DNA of 10,241 nt, from contig SVHQ01000048.1 in the NCBI GenBank assembly GCA_015055785.1, positions 1 through 10,241 on the forward strand. Reading direction: 5' to 3'. The notes under the pieces are model-generated. The model was not told the DNA's origin and did not search any database. It saw only the letters and a list, made by a program, of their open reading frames with translations. The translations under genes and the position numbers were made by a program. Below are positions 6,827-10,241 of the stretch, piece by piece (position 1 is the stretch's first letter; every line of letters starts with the position of its first letter). Source of the stretch: Clostridiales bacterium (GTDB lineage: Bacteria > Bacillota_A > Clostridia > Christensenellales > Borkfalkiaceae).

Positions 6827-7399
6827 TTATTTATCGAAAATAATAGAACCTAACGTTTCTACTATTTCTTCCGAAACTGCGTTGTTTAATCTCACTTTTC
6901 TCTTGCCAACAAGCGAACCTTTTAAGCTGGGACGTCTAAAATATCTCGCACTGCCCAAAAGAATCGGCGTACTTTCTACGTCTTTCGTTGTGATGATAAG
7001 TGAAAACGTACCTTGACACAATCTCAAATAAGCCAAATAGAACAAGAAAATACCAACCAAACAAGGCGCAAGATATTTTATCCATTCCCCTAATTCCATG
7101 GATTTAAGATTGTCAAAACCCACATCTTTCATAAGCGTGTAAATAGGAAATCCTATTAACAAGATGCCTGCAAGAATTAACACAATCGCTAAAAACTTCG
7201 AGGGCGTTGAATGAGTTGCGGAAAAGCTCTTAATCGAGCTAAGCGCAATTTCTTCATGCGTATTTTTTAAAGGACTCTTTGTTTGAGAAATAAGCCTTTT
7301 ATTCGTCACCGTTAACGAATATTTCGTTTCCATCATCTTCTTTGTCGACGTCGCATATTCCCATTCTTTGAGAATTTGTTCATCTTTTGCTGTAATCAT
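6827..7399 (-). CDS. Membrane protein with split PH-like domain, hypothetical
   Basis: The 190-residue protein has no signal peptide. Its N-terminal part holds YSLTVTNKRLISQ (about residues 27-39), which resembles the 'LTNKRL' strand of bacterial PH-like (bPH) domains. Two hydrophobic helices follow, about residues 69-90 (KFLAIVLILAGILLIGFPIY) and 107-127, joined by an acidic loop of about 16 residues. The C-terminal soluble part (130-190), with TFSLIITTKD, looks like the remaining strands and helix of the fold. The likely topology is both ends in the cytoplasm with a two-helix hairpin in the membrane. Function is unknown and the family assignment is inference. The ATG at 7399 has AGGAGA at 7406-7411 with 6-base spacing. 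The gene is monocistronic, between its own promoter at 7449-7477 and the terminator at 6779-6809. Confidence 0.8.
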   Translation of the reverse strand: MITAKDEQILKEWEYATSTKKMMETKYSLTVTNKRLISQTKSPLKNTHEEIALSSIKSFSATHSTPSKFLAIVLILAGILLIGFPIYTLMKDVGFDNLKSMELGEWIKYLAPCLVGIFLFYLAYLRLCQGTFSLIITTKDVESTPILLGSARYFRRPSLKGSLVGKRKVRLNNAVSEEIVETLGSIIFDK

Positions 7400-7448
7400 A
7401 ACACTTCTCCTAAATATTTTTAATAACGGTTACCCATTACCATCCTTT

Positions 7449-7477
7449 ATTATACGCCTATTGTCAAATTTTGTCAA
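7449..7477 (-). promoter_or_regulatory. Consensus sigma-A promoter for the PH-like membrane protein
   Basis: On the minus strand TTGACA (7477-7472), a 17-base spacer and TATAAT (7454-7449) match the consensus exactly. A second TTGACA (7467-7462) lies inside the spacer but is only 7 bases from the -10 and cannot serve the same box. The predicted start is near 7442, leaving a leader of about 43 bases with AGGAGA near its end. Confidence 0.88.
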
Positions 7478-7517
7478 TAAACTTTATGATATCTATGAAG
7501 AGAAGATAGAAAAAGTT

Positions 7518-7934
7518 TTATATATTCCTATTCAATAAATCAAATTCACATTCCTTTCTGAAACGCTCCAATGCGCGCAGGTATTTCTCGCTGAGCGTTA
7601 AATTATAACGCTGCTTTTCTTCATAAGAAAGCGTTTGATAATATTCCTTATCCGTAAGCCTGCCGATCGCATCGCTCACTTCCCCGTCGGATGAGAGCAT
7701 TTCTTTAACGCGCAGGTAAAATTCATCCTCCTTTTCCCCTGCAATCTTCGCCGACACCTGTTCGTGAAAATACCGCCCTGCCTTGCTCTCGTTCACACCC
7801 TGCCGCCTTGCTTCGGCTTTTTGCGCCGTCATATCCTCTTGGCAGACCGCCCAAAAACCGCTCTTGATTCGCATTTTTGCCTTGCGCGCTTCCTCTCGAA
7901 GCGTTCGCGTTTCTCCGCGCGTTTCCATCGACAT
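7518..7934 (-). CDS. Hypothetical charged protein, no recognised family
   Basis: I do not recognise this 138-residue protein. It is highly charged and predicted mostly helical. It starts MSMETRGETRTLREEARKAK, has SKAGRYFHEQVSAKI in the middle, and ends with LTDKEYYQTLSYEEKQRY and a basic/acidic helix ending EFDLLNRNI. There is no signal peptide, membrane segment or metal motif (two isolated cysteines only), so it is probably cytoplasmic. I chose the ATG at 7934 because GAGGT stands at 7942-7946 with 7-base spacing. The frame continues upstream to an ATG at 7994 and a GTG at 8015, but these lack ribosome binding sites, and the GTG lies in the rpsU terminator. If the longer form were real it would add a very basic KRRKKK tail. 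I see no clear promoter, so expression may depend on readthrough from rpsU. Confidence 0.7.
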   Translation of the reverse strand: MSMETRGETRTLREEARKAKMRIKSGFWAVCQEDMTAQKAEARRQGVNESKAGRYFHEQVSAKIAGEKEDEFYLRVKEMLSSDGEVSDAIGRLTDKEYYQTLSYEEKQRYNLTLSEKYLRALERFRKECEFDLLNRNI

Positions 7935-8003
7935 ATTTCTTACCTCGTCTTTCTTTTTCCTTCTTTTTCGACGTATTTCTACATCATTCGACATTGAAAA
8001 ATT

Positions 8004-8033
8004 AAAAGAGCCCACAATCTCGTGAGCTCTTTT
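8004..8033 (-). terminator. Terminator downstream of rpsU
   Basis: AAAAGAGC (8004-8011) pairs with GCTCTTTT (8026-8033). After one C-A mismatch, CAC (8013-8015) pairs with GTG (8022-8024) around a 6-base loop. On the minus strand the stem ends in CTCTTTTAATTTTT. It begins 6 bases past the rpsU stop, as expected for a highly expressed ribosomal protein gene. Confidence 0.88.
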
Positions 8034-8039
8034 CTTTCG

Positions 8040-8216
8040 TTAGTTTCTGCTTCTCTTTCTGGCAGCTTCGGACTTCTTCTTTCTTCTTACGGAAGGCTTT
8101 TCATAGAATTCCTTCTTTCTCAAGTCACCGATGATACCGTCGCGAGAGCATTTTCTCTTAAAACGACGCAATGCGCTTTCAACGTTTTCGTTTTCACCAA
8201 CTCTTACCGTGGACAT
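8040..8216 (-). CDS. rpsU: 30S ribosomal protein bS21
   Basis: The 58-residue product begins [20 protein letters not shown], continues with [21 protein letters not shown], and ends in a very basic RRKKK...ARKRSRN tail. This is a full-length bS21, a small-subunit protein near the anti-Shine-Dalgarno end of 16S rRNA that takes part in initiation. The ATG at 8216 has AGGAGGG at 8228-8234, 11 bases upstream and close to perfect complementarity. The gene has its own consensus promoter and terminator, so it is transcribed alone. In many Firmicutes yqeY follows rpsU. Here it is replaced by an unrelated unknown gene. Identification is secure despite the short length. Confidence 0.96.
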   Translation of the reverse strand: MSTVRVGENENVESALRRFKRKCSRDGIIGDLRKKEFYEKPSVRRKKKSEAARKRSRN

Positions 8217-8263
8217 GTCTTTCTCAACCCTCCTTTGCCGATGCGTTTATTTTTTACTACGTA

Positions 8264-8292
8264 ATTATATCAATTCCTCATCGACCTGTCAA
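8264..8292 (-). promoter_or_regulatory. Consensus sigma-A promoter for rpsU
   Basis: On the minus strand TTGACA (8292-8287), a 17-base spacer and TATAAT (8269-8264) preceded by TGA (extended -10) give a near-ideal promoter. The predicted start is about 8257, leaving a leader of roughly 40 bases that carries the AGGAGGG site. Confidence 0.92.
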
Positions 8293-8360
8293 GTCTTTTT
8301 TCGTCGTTTTCACAACCTTTTTTGGGGAATTTCCTCTTTTTTCCATGACGTAAAAAATAA

Positions 8361-8390
8361 TTTGTCGGCTTTTGTCGAGCTTTGTCGAAC
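8361..8390. repeat. Three tandem decamers, TTTGTCGRNY-like
   Basis: TTTGTCGGCT, TTTGTCGAGC and TTTGTCGAAC follow one another without gaps. On the minus strand they read as GTTCGACAAA, GCTCGACAAA and AGCCGACAAA. They lie 12 bases past the stop of the flavin reductase-rubredoxin gene and about 70 bases upstream of the rpsU -35 box. Ten-base phasing puts the units on one face of the helix, as in clustered protein binding sites, but no regulator is known to me for this motif. Confidence 0.6.
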
Positions 8391-8401
8391 TTTCCAAGTT
8401 T

Positions 8402-9043
8402 TTATGCTATCCGTTCGAAATCTTCAGCAGGATGCTTACACCAAGGACATATAAAGTCCTCTGGCAATTCCTCCCCCTCATGCGTATAACCGCATATCTT
8501 ACACACCCATTTGCCCTGCTTTTTTTCTCCGTCCGCAGGCTTTTCCGCCTCTGTCGGCGCGGTTTGGGGTTTGGGCTTGATATTGCTTTGATAGTATGCG
8601 TAGGTGACGGAAGGCTCGTTAGAAAGGTTAACCGCCTCCGTTACTTCCGCTACGAACAAAGTGTGCGTGTCGTATTCATAAGCATCTATGACTTTCGCCG
8701 AAATCACCGCGTTCGCGTATTCGGGTAGATAATAAAGTCCATTTTCCGTCGTCGGATAAGATCCGCCTGCAAATTTATCCACGTCCCTGCCCGATTGAAA
8801 TCCAAACTGGCGGAAAATGTCAAATGGCGTCTTTTCCGTTAAAATGGAAACGTTGCATACCCCCGTCTTACGCAATAATTCTTCCGAATAATTGGCTTTG
8901 TTGACAAAAACAGTGATGCGTTTGGGATTGTCCGTCAACATCGAAACGGTGTTGACAATACAACCGTTTTGCTTCGCCCCGTCCGTCGTCGTCAACACGA
9001 ACAAACCGTACGTTAATTGATACATCGCGGTTTTTTCTATCAT
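8402..9043 (-). CDS. hrb: Flavin reductase-rubredoxin fusion (high-molecular-weight rubredoxin type)
   Basis: The 213-residue protein joins two redox domains. Residues of about 1-152 form an FMN-binding flavin reductase-like split barrel (YGLFVLTTTDG, INTV-type NTVSMLT at 31-37, HTLFVAEVTEA at 127-137). A Pro/Glu/Lys-rich linker (about 153-177) leads to a short rubredoxin domain with cysteines 181, 184, 199 and 202 (CKICGY and CPWC). This is the architecture of Hrb from Moorella, which passes electrons from NADH via FMN to the diiron flavoprotein FprA for NO or O2 reduction. No FprA gene is in this window. The ATG at 9043 has AGGT at 9051-9054. An internal ATG (residue 7) is possible. The gene begins 37 bases after the superoxide reductase gene, so it may donate electrons to that enzyme. 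The symbol follows the Moorella precedent. Confidence 0.88.
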   Translation of the reverse strand: MIEKTAMYQLTYGLFVLTTTDGAKQNGCIVNTVSMLTDNPKRITVFVNKANYSEELLRKTGVCNVSILTEKTPFDIFRQFGFQSGRDVDKFAGGSYPTTENGLYYLPEYANAVISAKVIDAYEYDTHTLFVAEVTEAVNLSNEPSVTYAYYQSNIKPKPQTAPTEAEKPADGEKKQGKWVCKICGYTHEGEELPEDFICPWCKHPAEDFERIA

Positions 9044-9080
9044 TTTCTATACCTACCTAAATTTATAATATGATGACAAA

Positions 9081-9440
9081 TTAAATGCTCGTTGCCCAAA
9101 GGCTATGAAGATTGCAGTATGCGTACACCGCTACGGCTTTGTCACCGTCTGCCAACGTGAACGTGCAAATAGGCGCACTGCCCGCAGAAAGATGTTTCAC
9201 TTGATATCCCTGCTCCGTTTCCAATGCCACCCATTCAATTAAATGCTCTTCTGTCATCGGATGCGCTACGCTTCCTACGTTCACCGCCACCGTCTTACAC
9301 TTCTTCGTCACAACGGGTACGTGCTTTTCTTGCGCTGCGTCCGTACTGCCTGCTACAAGCTCCGTCCAGCCCTCTAATTTCAATTCTTCTTTCGAAATAA
9401 TCGTCTTTTTGCATTTGTCGCATTGATATACTTTTAACAT
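9081..9440 (-). CDS. dfx: Superoxide reductase (desulfoferrodoxin), degenerate centre I
   Basis: Superoxide reductase reduces superoxide to hydrogen peroxide without making oxygen, typical of anaerobes. The 119-residue protein has the complete catalytic iron site. EKH at 38-40 supplies Glu38, Lys39 and His40, and His60 and His66 lie in AHPMTEEHLIEW. Cys109 and His112 are in YCNLHSLW. The spacing of ligands is the same as in characterised desulfoferrodoxins. The N-terminal desulforedoxin-like domain keeps CDKC (Cys7, Cys10) but lacks the second, adjacent cysteine pair, where the sequence reads LKLEGWTELVAG. Centre I therefore cannot bind iron in the usual Cys4 way. The ATG at 9440 has AAGGAG at 9450-9455. 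It is the first gene of an operon with the flavin reductase-rubredoxin fusion, behind a promoter at 9484-9512. The symbol is by family resemblance. Confidence 0.92.
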   Translation of the reverse strand: MLKVYQCDKCKKTIISKEELKLEGWTELVAGSTDAAQEKHVPVVTKKCKTVAVNVGSVAHPMTEEHLIEWVALETEQGYQVKHLSAGSAPICTFTLADGDKAVAVYAYCNLHSLWATSI

Positions 9441-9459
9441 AATTTTTTTCTCCTTATTG

Positions 9460-9470
9460 GGATTAAATCC
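9460..9470. promoter_or_regulatory. Small palindrome in the dfx leader
   Basis: GGATT/AATCC with a one-base centre lies four bases upstream of the dfx ribosome binding site and within about 17 bases of the predicted transcription start. The loop is too short for an RNA hairpin, so a DNA operator is the more natural reading. It is short and could be chance. Confidence 0.3.
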
Positions 9471-9483
9471 TATTTATGTATCT

Positions 9484-9512
9484 ATCATAGCATAGAAAAA
9501 AGTGTTTGTCAA
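9484..9512 (-). promoter_or_regulatory. Sigma-A promoter for the dfx-hrb operon
   Basis: On the minus strand TTGACA (9512-9507), a 17-base spacer and TATGAT (9489-9484) preceded by TGC give an extended -10 promoter with one mismatch. The predicted start is near 9477. A dyad, TCTAT at 9481-9485 and ATAGA at 9492-9496, spans the -10 and could be an operator. Confidence 0.87.
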
Positions 9513-9543
9513 TAGTTTTTGCAAAAAAATCCAAATTATTTTT

Positions 9544-10241
9544 TTATTTCCCAAGACAATTATATTTATAGAGTATTTCATCTATATACTCGCACGAGAT
9601 TTTCAATTCCGTTTCATCGCGGTAATCTTTTTCGTAAACCTCGATAATCAACGCACCGTCAAAACCAACGTCTTGTAATTGGCGGACAAATTTATCAAAA
9701 TTAAAAATCCCTTTCCCCGGCAAGCACATTTTACCCTGCGCATCGATGTCAGAAATGTGCGTATATGCCAATTTTTCGCCCATTTCCTGCAAATATTCCT
9801 CATACGGATATTCGGAAATACGGGCTTGCTTGATATCCAATACCCCTTTCAAATCAGGAATTTCTTTCGACAATTTTTCAAATACCCCAGGACGATTGTA
9901 CGTTGACCATTCCACATTTTCCAAGCAAAGCGTGACGCTCCGCTGTTTACAAGTGTCTACCAAGCGACCAAAGCCCTCTATCATGACAGGAAAATTGTCG
10001 TTTTCACCCGAGCGAGAGGCTCTTTTTACGCGCGAAGTGCCGTGGAAAGTATAATAAGGCGCGTTTAGGGCATTGACACTTGTCAACACTTTATCCAACC
10101 AATCGTATGCGTCTTTTCGCACGCGAGGATGAGCGTTAAATAATTGCGGCTCAAATTCCGTATTGAGTATGTGCACGGAGTTGACTTGTACAGCGCCCTG
10201 CCTTTCTTTTAAAAGCTTATCCTCGCGTGCGAAAAGACGCA
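9544..10241 (-). CDS. Sugar phosphate isomerase/epimerase-like TIM barrel, 5' end missing
   Basis: The minus-strand frame is open from the TAA at 9544 to the right edge. The residues before the in-frame GTG at 10176 (LLKERQGAVQVNSV) join smoothly to VHILNTEFEPQLF, so the true start lies outside. The protein belongs to the xylose isomerase-like / AP endonuclease 2 fold. Metal-site candidates are in LENVEW, VLDIKQA, YTHISD and LIIEVYEKDY, and YTFHGTSR is an early strand motif. Most members rearrange sugars or sugar phosphates in the cytoplasm, but the substrate cannot be inferred here. No terminator hairpin follows the stop. The next feature is the dfx promoter about 30 bases on, so partial readthrough into the superoxide reductase operon is possible. 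Confidence 0.85.
   Translation of the reverse strand, partial: RLFAREDKLLKERQGAVQVNSVHILNTEFEPQLFNAHPRVRKDAYDWLDKVLTSVNALNAPYYTFHGTSRVKRASRSGENDNFPVMIEGFGRLVDTCKQRSVTLCLENVEWSTYNRPGVFEKLSKEIPDLKGVLDIKQARISEYPYEEYLQEMGEKLAYTHISDIDAQGKMCLPGKGIFNFDKFVRQLQDVGFDGALIIEVYEKDYRDETELKISCEYIDEILYKYNCLGK

Noticed and set aside
7935..8015. Longer start for the unknown gene after rpsU
   Set aside because: The GTG is inside the rpsU terminator and the ATG at 7994 has no ribosome binding site. The ATG at 7934 has GAGGT at good spacing.
8391..8400. Terminator after the flavin reductase-rubredoxin gene
   Set aside because: The AACTT/AAGTT dyad has its T-run on the plus strand, the wrong direction for that gene, and only 5 pairs.

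Overview
The window looks like chromosome from a low-to-middle GC, anaerobic member of the Firmicutes (Clostridia-like), probably an uncultured gut lineage. This rests on the gene orders yicC-gmk-rpoZ and pcrA-ligA, strong sigma-A promoters with TGn-extended -10 boxes, AGGAG-type ribosome binding sites, and a superoxide reductase next to a flavin reductase-rubredoxin fusion. All ten supported protein genes lie on the minus strand, so transcription runs from high to low coordinates. I found no tRNA, rRNA, CRISPR array, transposase or phage gene.

Layout in order of transcription. A 5'-truncated sugar phosphate isomerase/epimerase-like TIM barrel gene enters from the right edge (9544-10241). A promoter at 9484-9512 drives a two-gene oxidative-stress operon: a desulfoferrodoxin-type superoxide reductase that has lost half of its rubredoxin-like iron site (9081-9440), then a flavin reductase-rubredoxin fusion of the high-molecular-weight rubredoxin type (8402-9043). 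A three-copy decamer (8361-8390) separates this operon from rpsU (8040-8216), which has a consensus promoter and a terminator. Next come an unrecognised charged protein (7518-7934) and a PH-like two-helix membrane protein (6827-7399), the latter with its own promoter and a 12-bp-stem terminator.

The pcrA-ligA DNA repair/replication operon (6729-2271) starts just after that terminator. Its promoter lies so close to the pcrA start codon that the mRNA should be nearly leaderless. PcrA has a long Tyr/Gly/Ser-rich tail before its Tudor-like end, and LigA shows departures from canonical adenylation-domain motifs. A terminator (2099-2117) ends the unit. The yicC-gmk-rpoZ unit (1975-1) follows from a TTGACA/TATAAT promoter. 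Its gmk-rpoZ gap holds two degenerate copies of a structured repeat, probably a dispersed intergenic element.

Functionally this is a housekeeping region (GMP phosphorylation, RNA polymerase omega, RNA processing, ribosomal protein S21, helicase and ligase) beside a small oxygen/superoxide-defence operon. I see no clear wholly new system. The best leads are the superoxide reductase/flavin-rubredoxin pair, the PcrA tail with its leaderless start, and the repeat in the gmk-rpoZ gap.
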